Origin: Kribbella sindirgiensis
GTDB taxonomy: Bacteria; Actinomycetota; Actinomycetes; Propionibacteriales; Kribbellaceae
DNA: 64,000 bases
Assembly (NCBI RefSeq): GCF_004331435.1
Contig: NZ_SJKA01000008.1
Coordinates: 62,001-126,000, forward strand
Direction of reading: 5' to 3'
Positions 42,455-50,225 of the stretch are shown in pieces. Position 1 is the stretch's first letter. Each line of letters opens with the position of its first letter. The notes beneath the pieces were generated by a model. The model was not told the origin of the DNA, did not search any database, and saw nothing but the letters and a program-made list of their open reading frames with translations. The position numbers were made by a program, and so were the translations under genes.

Positions 42455-43192
42455 ATGGCGACGCGGCTGGTACAGATCTCGATGAAGGCGCACGACAGCT
42501 CGGCGCTCGGCAGGTTCTGGGCGGAGGCGCTCGGCTGGGAGGTCACCGCCGACAACGCCGAGGAAACCAACCTCGAACCCCACGGTTTCAGCTACCCCGA
42601 CCCGAGCGCCGTCTGCATCGACATCCTTCCCGTCCCCGCTCCCAAGACGGCGAAGAACCGCGTCCACGTCGACCTCGCCACCACCTCCGCGACCCACCAG
42701 GCGGACCTGATCGCGCGCCTCCAGAAGCTCGGTGCGACGCCCGCCGACATCGGCCAGGGCAACGTCCCGTGGACGGTCCTCGCCGACCCGGAGGGCAACG
42801 AGTTCTGCGTCCTGGAGCCGCGGCCGATCTACAGCGACACCGGCCCGATCGCCGCGGTCGTCGTGGACTGCGCGGACCCGCGAGCCATGGGCCGGTTCTG
42901 GTCGGAGGCCATGGACTGGACACTCCACGAGACGACCGACAACTCCGCCGTACTGCGGTCCGCCAAGGGCGTCGGGCCCTACCTCGAGTTCATCCGCACC
43001 TCCGACCCGAAGATCGGACTGGACCGCATCCACCTCGATCTCCGCCCGTACCCCAGCGACGACCACGCGACGGAGGCGGACCGGCTGCGCTCACTCGGCG
43101 CCACCGACCTGGACATCGGCCAGGGCGACGTTGCGTGGACCGTCCTGGCAGACGTCGAGAACAACGAGTTCTGCCTGCTCACTCCCCGCTGA
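42455..43192 (+). CDS. Two-domain VOC family protein
   Basis: A 245-residue protein with two tandem VOC modules. The first is VQISMKAHDSSALGRFWAEA to WTVLADPEGNEFCVLEPRP. The second is AAVVVDCADPRAMGRFWSEA to WTVLADVENNEFCLLTPR. The modules are clearly internal duplicates, both containing ADIGQG or LDIGQG with W-TVLAD. This pattern is the glyoxalase-like type widespread in actinobacteria, with unknown substrate. The ATG at 42455 lies 15 bases after the hairpin. Confidence 0.9.
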   Translation: MATRLVQISMKAHDSSALGRFWAEALGWEVTADNAEETNLEPHGFSYPDPSAVCIDILPVPAPKTAKNRVHVDLATTSATHQADLIARLQKLGATPADIGQGNVPWTVLADPEGNEFCVLEPRPIYSDTGPIAAVVVDCADPRAMGRFWSEAMDWTLHETTDNSAVLRSAKGVGPYLEFIRTSDPKIGLDRIHLDLRPYPSDDHATEADRLRSLGATDLDIGQGDVAWTVLADVENNEFCLLTPR

Positions 43193-43197
43193 GCGCT

Positions 43198-43620
43198 TCA
43201 CGCCGGGCTCGCGTCGGTGGCCGCCTTCTTGCGGGCCCTCGGCTTGCGAGGTTTGGTCCCGTTGCCGTTGCTGCCGTTGAGTGGGGGCTCGGCAGCGAAC
43301 GGGACGAACGGCATGGTCAGCGGGAGCGCCGCCAGCCGCATCAGGAGCAGGACGTTGTCGTCGCCGGCGGTCTTGTTCAGGCGCAGACGCCCGCAGTTGG
43401 TGCACCGGTGGATGAGGACCCAGCGGCCCTCGCCGCGGACCGTGACCGCGATCGGCTCCATGCCGCCGGCACAGTCGGCCTTGCGATCACCCGGCACGTT
43501 GCGGTCGAGGTGACGCGACCACAGACAACTCGGGCAATGGTTGCGATGGGTAGTTCCAGGGGCGTCGAGGGAGACCTCTACGCCGCAATGTTCACAGCTG
43601 AACGAACGTGCGAATACCAA
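43198..43620 (-). CDS. RNHCP-domain zinc protein
   Basis: A 140-residue protein with an N-terminal Cys4-type module: FSCEHCGVEVSLDAPG, then the RNHCP signature HRNHCPSCLWSRHLDRNVPG, DCAGGMEPI and a last pair, HRCTNCGRLRLN. The C-terminal tail is basic and rich in Lys, Arg and Asn (NGSNGNGTKPRKPRARKK). The family probably binds zinc and nucleic acid; its function is not known. A TTG at 43620 (with GAAAGG nine bases upstream) matches the domain start. The nearest strong ribosome binding site (43672-43678) instead serves an ATG in another frame at 43664. Start assignment is therefore uncertain. Confidence 0.8.
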   Translation of the reverse strand: MVFARSFSCEHCGVEVSLDAPGTTHRNHCPSCLWSRHLDRNVPGDRKADCAGGMEPIAVTVRGEGRWVLIHRCTNCGRLRLNKTAGDDNVLLLMRLAALPLTMPFVPFAAEPPLNGSNGNGTKPRKPRARKKAATDASPA

Positions 43621-43664
43621 ACCGAAGAACCTTTCAGAGCAAACCTGCAGGACAGAGCAGACAT
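43578..43664 (-). CDS. Possible upstream ORF (28 aa) overlapping the RNHCP start
   Basis: ATG at 43664 lies seven bases after AAGGAGG (43678 to 43672), the best ribosome binding site in the area. It encodes MSALSCRFALKGSSVWYSHV, then RSAVNIAA, and stops at 43578, inside the first codons of the RNHCP frame but one base out of register. It could be a leader peptide controlling RNHCP translation, a start reached by a -1 frameshift, or chance. Confidence 0.35.
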   Translation of the reverse strand: MSALSCRFALKGSSVWYSHVRSAVNIAA

Positions 43665-43766
43665 ACGCGTCCCTCCTTCCGGTCCGCACCGACTGATCCG
43701 GCGCACGTGCCCCCAGCAGATCAGTCCCCATCGGCACCGTCAATCAAATAACCCGCTCGCGGTGGC

Positions 43767-43787
43767 TTGACCTTGACGCTGGGTCAA
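43767..43787. promoter_or_regulatory. MerR-type operator/promoter of the ABC exporter operon
   Basis: TTGACC at 43767-43772 and GGTCAA at 43782-43787 form an inverted repeat with a nine-base spacer that contains TTGACG. The sequence CTTGACCTTGACGCTGGGTC is very like the -35 to spacer dyads bound by MerR regulators at stretched promoters. It ends 18 bases before the ABC ATPase ATG. The MerR gene is third in the same operon, so autoregulation is expected. Confidence 0.75.
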
Positions 43788-43805
43788 CCCCGCAAGGTGC
43801 TGTCC

Positions 43806-44576
43806 ATGACAGTTCGATCGACCGCCGGCCCGGCGATCCGGGTGCAGGGTCTGGAGAAGGCGTACGGGACGAAGGCGGTGCTGCGCGGCGTGGACTTCGA
43901 CGTCGCGCGGGGCAGCATCTTCGCCCTCCTCGGCTCCAACGGGGCCGGCAAGACCACCACGATCAGGATCCTCTCCACCCTCCTCAAGGCGGATGCGGGC
44001 ACCGCCGCCGTCAACGGTTTCGACGTGGCCACGCAGCCGGCCGACGTCCGCGAGTCCATCAGTCTGACCGGGCAGTTCGCCGCCGTCGACGAGATCCTCA
44101 CCGGCCGCGAGAACCTCGTACTGGTCGCCAAGCTCCGGCACGTCGCGGACCCCGGCGCCGTCGCCGACGACCTGCTCGACCGGTTCTCGCTGACGGAGGC
44201 GGCCGCCCGGCGAACAGCGACGTACTCGGGTGGAATGCGCCGCCGCCTGGACATCGCGATGAGCCTGATCGGCGACTCGCCGGTGATCTTCCTGGACGAG
44301 CCGACCGCGGGGCTCGATCCCGAGGCGCGGATCGAGGTCTGGCAGACCGTGCAGGAGCTCGCCGGCCACGGTACGACGGTGCTGCTCACCACGCAGTACC
44401 TGGAAGAGGCCGAACAGCTCGCCGACCGGATCGCGATCCTGCACCAGGGCCGGATCATCGTGAACGGCACCCTCACCGAACTCAAACAGCTCCTCCCGCC
44501 GGCCGAGATCGAGTACGTCGAGAAGCAGCCGACCCTCGAGGACGTGTTCCTCGCGATCACGAAGGACCGCGCATAG
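43806..44576 (+). CDS. ABC transporter ATP-binding protein (DrrA/CcmA-like)
   Basis: A 256-residue ATPase. Walker A is GSNGAGKTTTIRIL, the Q-loop region is ISLTGQFAAVDEILTG, the signature is YSGGMRRRLDIAMSLI, Walker B is PVIFLDEPTAGLDPEAR and the H-loop residue is in LLTTQYLEEAEQL. It belongs to the DrrA-type exporters that pump antibiotics or lipids. The ATG at 43806 has AAGGTG upstream and the MerR operator 18 bases before it, so an upstream in-frame TTG inside the operator was rejected. The permease gene starts at the last base of its stop codon. Confidence 0.93.
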   Translation: MTVRSTAGPAIRVQGLEKAYGTKAVLRGVDFDVARGSIFALLGSNGAGKTTTIRILSTLLKADAGTAAVNGFDVATQPADVRESISLTGQFAAVDEILTGRENLVLVAKLRHVADPGAVADDLLDRFSLTEAAARRTATYSGGMRRRLDIAMSLIGDSPVIFLDEPTAGLDPEARIEVWQTVQELAGHGTTVLLTTQYLEEAEQLADRIAILHQGRIIVNGTLTELKQLLPPAEIEYVEKQPTLEDVFLAITKDRA

Positions 44577-45337
44577 TGACCAGCCATTTCCTCGGCGACA
44601 CCGCCGCCCTCACCGGACGCAGCCTGCGCCACATCGTCCGCAGCGTGGACACGATCATCACGACGGTGCTCACGCCGGTCGCGATGATGGTGATGTTCGT
44701 GTACGTCTTCGGCGGCGCGATCGACACCGGGTCGGAGGCTTACGTGAACTACCTGCTGCCCGGCATCCTGCTGATCACGGTCGCGTCCGGCGTCGCGTAC
44801 ACGGCGTTCCGGATCTTCATGGACCTGAAGAGTGGGATCTTCGAACGGTTCCAGTCGATGCCGATCGCCCGATCGGGCGTGCTCTGGGCGCACGTCCTCA
44901 CGTCCCTGGTCGCCAACCTGGTCTCGCTGGTGATCGTCGCGGGCGTCGCGCTGCTCATGGGGTTCCGCTCGAGCGCCGGCGTACTGGACTGGCTCGCCGT
45001 CGCGGGAATCCTGTTCCTGTTCACACTGGCCCTGACGTGGATCGCCGTGATCCCGGGACTCTCGGCGGCAACGGTCGAGGGCGCGGGCGCGTTCGCGTAC
45101 CCGCTCATCTTCCTGCCGTTCGTCAGCTCGGCGTTCGTGCCCACGCAGACCATGCCGGGTCCGGTGCGCTGGTTCGCCGAGAACCAGCCGGTGACGTCGA
45201 TCGTCGACACGATCCGCAACCTGTTCGCCCAGCAGCCGGTCGGGGACGACATCTGGACCGCTCTGGCGTGGTGCGTCGGCATCCTCGTCGTCGCCTACGT
45301 CTTCGCCGTGGCTGCCTACCGCCGCAAGATCGCCTGA
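44576..45337 (+). CDS. ABC-2 type permease (DrrB-like)
   Basis: A 253-residue integral membrane partner of the ATPase, with six hydrophobic segments beginning SVDTIITTVLTPVAMMVMFV and ending WCVGILVVAYVFAVAAYRR. The ABC-2 motif is in AGAFAYPLIFLPFVSSAFVP, then MPGPVRWFAENQPVTSIVDT. The GTG at 44576 overlaps the ATPase stop (TAGTG), so both halves are made in equal amounts. It exports an unknown compound; drug efflux is likely from the MerR control. Confidence 0.93.
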   Translation: MTSHFLGDTAALTGRSLRHIVRSVDTIITTVLTPVAMMVMFVYVFGGAIDTGSEAYVNYLLPGILLITVASGVAYTAFRIFMDLKSGIFERFQSMPIARSGVLWAHVLTSLVANLVSLVIVAGVALLMGFRSSAGVLDWLAVAGILFLFTLALTWIAVIPGLSAATVEGAGAFAYPLIFLPFVSSAFVPTQTMPGPVRWFAENQPVTSIVDTIRNLFAQQPVGDDIWTALAWCVGILVVAYVFAVAAYRRKIA

Positions 45338-45352
45338 GGCAGGCTGGGACCC

Positions 45353-46123
45353 ATGCTCACGATCAGCCAGCTGGCGACGTACGCCGGGGTGACGGTGCGC
45401 GCGGTGCGGCACTATCACAAGATCGGCCTGCTGCCGGAGCCCGGACGCGACCACTCCGGGTACCGGGCGTACGACGCCGGCGCGGTTGTGCGCCTGATCC
45501 AGATCCACACGCTCGCCGGTGCCGGCGTACCGCTCGCCCGCGTCCAGGAGCTTCTCGACGCCGCGCCGGAAGAGTTCAGCGACGGCGTGGAGAAGATCGA
45601 CAAGGAACTACGCGCCGAGATCCGGCGGCTGCAGGACACCCGCAAACGCCTCGCCAGGCTCGCCGCGGGCGAGCATCTCGCGCTTCCGGCCAGTGTGGTG
45701 GACTACCTCGACCGCCTCCGCGAACTCGGCATGGACGAGCGCTACATCGTGCTCGAGCGGGACGCCTGGATCATGATCGCGGCGCAGGTCCCGCACCTCG
45801 TCGACGACGTCATCGTGCAGAAGCACCAGGCGCTGGAGCACCCGGACACGGTGAAGCTGTACCGCCTCGTCAACGAGACCCTCGACGCGGCGGCCGACGA
45901 CCCGCGAATCATCGAGATGGTCGACCTGATCGAGAGCATGATGATCGCCGCCGTACAGGCAGGTGCCGCCGGCTCCTACGGCCTCGACGACGACCTGGTA
46001 CGCCTGATGGACACCGCGATGCTGGAGGCCGCCCCGGAGGCCCAACGAATCATCACCCTCCTGGAACAACGCGGCTGGAAAGGCTGGACCCGCATCGAGC
46101 GGATACCTACCGACCGGCTGTAA
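45353..46123 (+). CDS. MerR family regulator of the ABC exporter operon
   Basis: A 256-residue MerR regulator. The HTH is MLTISQLATYAGVTVRAVRH, then YHKIGLLPEPGRDHSGYRAY. A coiled coil and a helical effector domain follow (RLRELGMDERYIVLERDAWI, then MIAAQVPHLVD), resembling the MerR protein at 36328. It starts 15 bases after the permease stop in the same operon and should act at the dyad at 43767-43787. Such regulators twist the promoter when they bind a drug, turning on their own efflux pump. Confidence 0.92.
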   Translation: MLTISQLATYAGVTVRAVRHYHKIGLLPEPGRDHSGYRAYDAGAVVRLIQIHTLAGAGVPLARVQELLDAAPEEFSDGVEKIDKELRAEIRRLQDTRKRLARLAAGEHLALPASVVDYLDRLRELGMDERYIVLERDAWIMIAAQVPHLVDDVIVQKHQALEHPDTVKLYRLVNETLDAAADDPRIIEMVDLIESMMIAAVQAGAAGSYGLDDDLVRLMDTAMLEAAPEAQRIITLLEQRGWKGWTRIERIPTDRL

Positions 46124-46127
46124 GTGG

Positions 46128-48947
46128 TCAGGTGTTTCGGTCGATCAGGTCCGGGGCGGACGGGGTGTCGGCGTGGGCGATCTCGTGTCGCTCGGCGGCT
46201 GAGATCAGGCCGAGCTCGTGCAGGATCGCCGCGGACCGGCGCCAGCAGTCGCGGGCGGTGCCGGGTGCGCCGAGATCGGCCTGCGTCCGGCCGAGGCCCC
46301 ACCAGATCTCGGCGTCGAGAAGCGTCTGCGTCGCTTCGGACCGCCGGCTGGCCGCATGCGCACGCTCGAAGTGAGCAAGCGCCTCAGCAGGCCGACCAGC
46401 CAGCCGGGTCGCCTCGGCCAGGTTGCAGAGAATGTTCGCCAGCCAGTTCATCTCGTCCAACGACTCGGCGATCGCCAACGCCTCGGTATGCGCGGCGACC
46501 TCGTCCGCGGGCCGGTCCGCGTGCCGATAGGTCAACCCGAGGCTGGTCAGAGAGTCAGCCAATGCGGTCGGCCGATCATTGCGCCGGTTCAGCTCGATCG
46601 CCGCGCGCGAGTGAGCGATCGACTCGTCATGCCGACCGAGCAGACGGTACGCCGACGCCATCGAAGCCAGCTGAACCGCCTGACCAGCCTCGTTGCCGAC
46701 CTCCCGGTACGCGGACAACGCCCGCGACAGGTGCTCGAGCGCGAAGCTGTTGTCTCCCCAGCGCAGCAGCGCGGCCCCGATGTTCTCGTGCCCAACCGCC
46801 GTGTGAAACGGCTCGACGGCCGCAGCCAGCACCAGCTCACCGAGCCGGAGTCGGTCGCGATGCCGCCCGCGCAAAGTCAGCCCAAGACCAACCGCCGAGC
46901 CGATCGCAGCCGCCAGCCCCGGGTCCATTCCGGCAGCCTGGCGGACGATCGCGGACAGATTGTCGGCCTCCGCATCGAGCCACGCGTAGACCTCGTCGCG
47001 ATCACGGAGTTCGACACCGACGCCCGGGAGGGTCGCGGGTCCGGCCTCGGTCCGCCACGCGGCATCGGCGTTCAGCAGTCGGCATGCGGTCCGCGAAGTC
47101 GCCAGATAGCAGTGCAGAGCCCGCCAGACGGCGGCTGCGCGACTCGCGTCGTCGTCCGTTGCACGCGCACGGTCGCGGCCGAACAGCCGGAGCAGGTCGT
47201 GCGCCCGGTACCGGCCTGGCGCGTGGCTGTCGAGCAGCTGCATGTCGACCAGGCTCTCGAGCAGGTCCTCGGCGGTGCTGGTGCTGGTGTTCGCCAAGGC
47301 CGCGGCAACCGGAATGCCCACGTCGGCAGCGTCCAAGAGGTTGATCTGCCGGAAGAGCCGCTGTTGCCGATCGTCGAGTTCCTGGTAGCTGACCTGGAAA
47401 CTTGCCCGCACGCCGCGGTCCTCGGTCTGCAACTCACTCAGCCGCCGGCTTCCGTGGTCGGTGGTCGCGAGCCGGTCGGCCAAGGTCGGCAAGGTCCACG
47501 ACGGACGGGAGGTCAGCCGGGACGCGGCGATCGAGACCGCGAGCGGCAGGGCGCCACAGAGCCGTACGACGTTTGCGGCGGCCCGGCGCTGCTCCGGATC
47601 GGCCAGGTCGACCCGCTGGACCAGGCGGGCGAGCAAGGCGATCGCGTCTTCCTCGGGCAGGACCTCGAGCGGTTCGTGAACGGCGCCGGTCAGCGCCGCC
47701 AGGATCCGGCGGCTGGTCACGATGGTGCGGCAGTCCGGCCCGGCCGGGATCAGCGGTTCGACCTGGCTGACGTCCGAGGCATTGTCGAGCACCACGAGGA
47801 GCCGCAGGTCGTTCGTCATCGAGCGGAAGCGGGCGGCTGCCTCGTCGGTGTCCGCCGGTACAGTCCCGTCGGCGGCGCCGAGCGAACGCAGGAACCGTCC
47901 CAGCACCTCGGCGGGTTCCAGAGGCGCGACATCCGGAGTGGATCCGCGAAGGTCGACGTACAGCTGACCGTCCGGGAACGCATCGGCAACCAGATGCCCG
48001 ACATGCACCGCAAGCTCCGACTTCCCAACACCACCAGGCCCCGCAAGAGCCGCAATCGGCGCCGGCCGCACCCGCACACCCCCCAACACCTCCCGAAGCC
48101 GACCGATAGCCGCCCCCCGCCCCACAAACCCCGGCACCCCCAACGGCAACTCCGCCGGCACAACCCTCCCCCGCCCCTCGTCCCGTGGCTCGTCCGGGGT
48201 TGTTCCGGCTAGTACCGCGCATTCGAGGTCGCGGAGTTCGGGGCCGGGCTCGATGCCTAGTTCCTCGACGAGGAGGTCGCGGCCCTCGCGGTAGCACTCG
48301 AGGGCCTCCGCGGGGCGGCCGGAGCGCCACAGGGCCGTCATCAGCAGGGCCCGCAGGTGTTCGCGCAATGGCTGCTCGGCGACCAGGGCGCTCAGCTCCG
48401 CGATCGCCTGCCGGTACCGCCCGAGCGCCAACTCCACGTCGTACAACTGCTCAGCGATCGTCAGCCGCAGCTCAGCCACCCGCTGGGCACTAGCACTCAG
48501 CGCCCGCGTCGACAGGTCCCGCAACGCCGTACCACGCCACAGCGCCAAAGCAGCCCGCAACCGATCAGCCGCGTCCTCAAGATCACCCGCAGCCTGCGCC
48601 TCGGCCTGCAACCGCTCGGCCTCTGCCAGGTCGATCCGAACCTCCTGGTCGTTCAGACGGTACCCGTGCGGTGTCGTCTCGATCAGTTCGCGCTCACACC
48701 CGGCATCCACGAACGCCCGCCGCAACGTAGACACCTGAATGGACAACTGCGTCCGCGCCGAAGCCGGCGGACTCTCGTCCCACACCGCATCGATGAGCTC
48801 GTCGGCCGACACCGCCCGGCCGGCCTCCATCAGCAGCGCGGCCAGCACCTGATGGGCCCGCTGACCCCCGAGGCTCGCCGGTCTCCCTCCGACCATCACC
48901 TCGACCGGGCCCAGCACCCGGATCTCCACCCCGTCCCCGACCATCAC
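46128..48947 (-). CDS. SARP/AfsR-type regulator: BTAD, NB-ARC and TPR domains
   Basis: A 939-residue regulator. The N-terminal OmpR-like winged helix (EIRVLGPVEVMVGGRPASLG, then SADELIDAVWDESPPAS) is followed by the bacterial transcriptional activation domain to about residue 255. A Pro/Glu-rich linker leads to the NB-ARC ATPase, with Walker A ALAGPGGVGKSELAVHV and Walker B RLLVVLDNASD. Last come TPR repeats (residues about 690-920). AfsR-like proteins activate secondary-metabolite or developmental genes after nucleotide-dependent switching. The GTG at 48947 or the adjacent ATG at 48944 is the start. Its target is not evident; no biosynthetic cluster lies in the window. Confidence 0.93.
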   Translation of the reverse strand: MMVGDGVEIRVLGPVEVMVGGRPASLGGQRAHQVLAALLMEAGRAVSADELIDAVWDESPPASARTQLSIQVSTLRRAFVDAGCERELIETTPHGYRLNDQEVRIDLAEAERLQAEAQAAGDLEDAADRLRAALALWRGTALRDLSTRALSASAQRVAELRLTIAEQLYDVELALGRYRQAIAELSALVAEQPLREHLRALLMTALWRSGRPAEALECYREGRDLLVEELGIEPGPELRDLECAVLAGTTPDEPRDEGRGRVVPAELPLGVPGFVGRGAAIGRLREVLGGVRVRPAPIAALAGPGGVGKSELAVHVGHLVADAFPDGQLYVDLRGSTPDVAPLEPAEVLGRFLRSLGAADGTVPADTDEAAARFRSMTNDLRLLVVLDNASDVSQVEPLIPAGPDCRTIVTSRRILAALTGAVHEPLEVLPEEDAIALLARLVQRVDLADPEQRRAAANVVRLCGALPLAVSIAASRLTSRPSWTLPTLADRLATTDHGSRRLSELQTEDRGVRASFQVSYQELDDRQQRLFRQINLLDAADVGIPVAAALANTSTSTAEDLLESLVDMQLLDSHAPGRYRAHDLLRLFGRDRARATDDDASRAAAVWRALHCYLATSRTACRLLNADAAWRTEAGPATLPGVGVELRDRDEVYAWLDAEADNLSAIVRQAAGMDPGLAAAIGSAVGLGLTLRGRHRDRLRLGELVLAAAVEPFHTAVGHENIGAALLRWGDNSFALEHLSRALSAYREVGNEAGQAVQLASMASAYRLLGRHDESIAHSRAAIELNRRNDRPTALADSLTSLGLTYRHADRPADEVAAHTEALAIAESLDEMNWLANILCNLAEATRLAGRPAEALAHFERAHAASRRSEATQTLLDAEIWWGLGRTQADLGAPGTARDCWRRSAAILHELGLISAAERHEIAHADTPSAPDLIDRNT

Positions 48948-48997
48948 TTCAGGTTAGGCGACGACCGGGTCCTCCCCCGGGCGCTGGGCTCAGGCCA

Positions 48998-49591
48998 CTA
49001 GCAGGGCCGGACCGCGTCGATCATGTTGTTCAGTCCCTGCCAACGCCCCAGATCGGGGTCCTGGTGCGGCGCAACGCTGGTGAACTTCTGGACCCACTTG
49101 CCGCCCTGCCAGTTGTAGAACCTGGCCCGGGTTCCCTTCGACTGCTCGTTCATGTACGACGTGAGTCTGTCGTTGAAGCCCCAGTCCGCCAGGTTGTACA
49201 AGCGGCAGTAGAAGAGGTCGTGCCGCTCGTGGTCGTAGTAGTCGCCGGCCCACAGGCACAGGTTGCCGTCGTCGCACAGGATGTTCCGTGGCGCCGCGGC
49301 TCCCGGAGCGCCGAGGGTGAGCCTGGCGCTTCCGTCGTCCGCCATGATCTGGTTGAAGCTGACCTGGTGAACGGGCACCTTGATCTGCGCCATCCGATCG
49401 TCGACCTTGCGTTGCAGCTCCTTGGCCTGAGCCGCGGTGAGCCCAGCGCTGCGAGCCTGTGTCGCGAACCGGGCCTGCTGCGAGGTGGTTCGCTCGTCAG
49501 GTGGTGCGGCGTTCGCCATCAGCGCACCGCTCGCCGATACCGCCAGCGCGGTCAGCCCCACCCAAAGTCGTGCCATCGTGCGTGAACGCAT
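48998..49591 (-). CDS. Secreted protein, peptidase-inhibitor I36 / crystallin-like
   Basis: A 197-residue exported protein. A signal peptide occupies about residues 1-29 (RLWVGLTALAVSASGALMAN). A helical segment follows (SQQARFATQARSAGLTAAQA). The C-terminal domain has paired Cys residues (ILCDDGNLCLWAGDYYD, FYCRLYNL) and an aromatic pattern like that of the I36/SMI or beta-gamma-crystallin fold used by Streptomyces metalloprotease inhibitors. The start is MRSRTMARLWV. It is a neighbour of another exported small protein and of the PLD-like enzyme, so a secretion cluster is likely. Confidence 0.8.
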   Translation of the reverse strand: MRSRTMARLWVGLTALAVSASGALMANAAPPDERTTSQQARFATQARSAGLTAAQAKELQRKVDDRMAQIKVPVHQVSFNQIMADDGSARLTLGAPGAAAPRNILCDDGNLCLWAGDYYDHERHDLFYCRLYNLADWGFNDRLTSYMNEQSKGTRARFYNWQGGKWVQKFTSVAPHQDPDLGRWQGLNNMIDAVRPC

Positions 49592-49610
49592 GTCTGTTAT
49601 CCCCTCGAGT

Positions 49611-50114
49611 CTATTTGACGAGCCAGCCGAAGAAGCGCTTGCACTTGTCCGGCTTCACTTCTCGGTGCGAGCTGATGCTGTTGTTCCAGTTGCCCGCTTC
49701 GTCCTTGCCGTCGCCGTACATTTTGAGCTTCGTGACGTAGTGCCCGGGGCGGACGCAGAATCGATCGCCCTTGTCGCTCCACCCGGGGCGCGTGTAGAAC
49801 TCCACGGTCGCGTCGCTGTGGTTGATCAGCGACTCCGCCTTGTTGTCCCACTTCTGGATCTGACCCTCGGCGTCGCCGTGGTCACGGTCTTCCCCGGAAT
49901 CGTCCTTGGCGCCGTGGGCCTTGTCGCAGTTCTCCTCGGTGTACAGATAGATGTGGTTGTTGCTGCTCGGCAAACTGTTGGCGGTCGCCCGGCAGTCCTT
50001 CTCCCGCGCGGTCTCGGTTCCTGTCTTCACCGGCGGCCCCATCGCGGTCGCGCTGACACCGCCCACCATCAGCACGGCGGTCGCCGCCGAGATCAGCACC
50101 CATCGCGTGCCCAT
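49611..50114 (-). CDS. Small secreted hypothetical protein
   Basis: A 167-residue exported protein. The signal peptide is at residues 1-24 (TRWVLISAATAVLMVGGVSA). The mature part has Cys residues in EKDCRATANSL, EENCDKAH, RFCVRPGHY and DKCKRFFGW and is rich in Asp, Lys, Asn and Gly, suggesting a small disulfide-bonded beta domain, perhaps related to I36/crystallin-like proteins such as its neighbour. The ATG at 50114 is preceded by GAGGAG; a GTG one codon earlier is less well placed. It is divergent from the PLD-like gene. Confidence 0.8.
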   Translation of the reverse strand: MGTRWVLISAATAVLMVGGVSATAMGPPVKTGTETAREKDCRATANSLPSSNNHIYLYTEENCDKAHGAKDDSGEDRDHGDAEGQIQKWDNKAESLINHSDATVEFYTRPGWSDKGDRFCVRPGHYVTKLKMYGDGKDEAGNWNNSISSHREVKPDKCKRFFGWLVK

Positions 50115-50173
50115 CACAACTCCTCTTCCTGGATGGTTGATGCCACGACGCTAGGAAGAGTGGCTATGCGCGC

Positions 50174-50208
50174 GTTATCCCGGCGCGATAACCGGCGCAT
50201 AACCGGCG
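50174..50208. promoter_or_regulatory. 11-bp-spaced repeats upstream of the PLD-like gene
   Basis: ATAACCGGCG occurs at 50188-50197 and again at 50199-50208, exactly 11 bases apart. The inverse, GTTATC at 50174-50179 with GATAAC at 50187-50192, forms a dyad with a seven-base spacer. Direct repeats at 11-base spacing are typical of OmpR/PhoB-family response regulator sites. The region lies between the divergent small secreted protein and PLD genes and could control both. The match to the actinobacterial PHO box is poor, so the regulator is not identified. Confidence 0.45.
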
Positions 50209-50225
50209 TACTTACCGTCGCCGGT

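Noticed and set aside
43767-43805. TTG at 43767 as start of the ABC ATPase
   Set aside because: It lies within the MerR-type operator; ATG 43806 has a ribosome binding site and begins the domain.
50174-50208. A true PHO box for PhoP
   Set aside because: The 11-base spacing fits, but the ATAACC core does not match the GTTCACC consensus.
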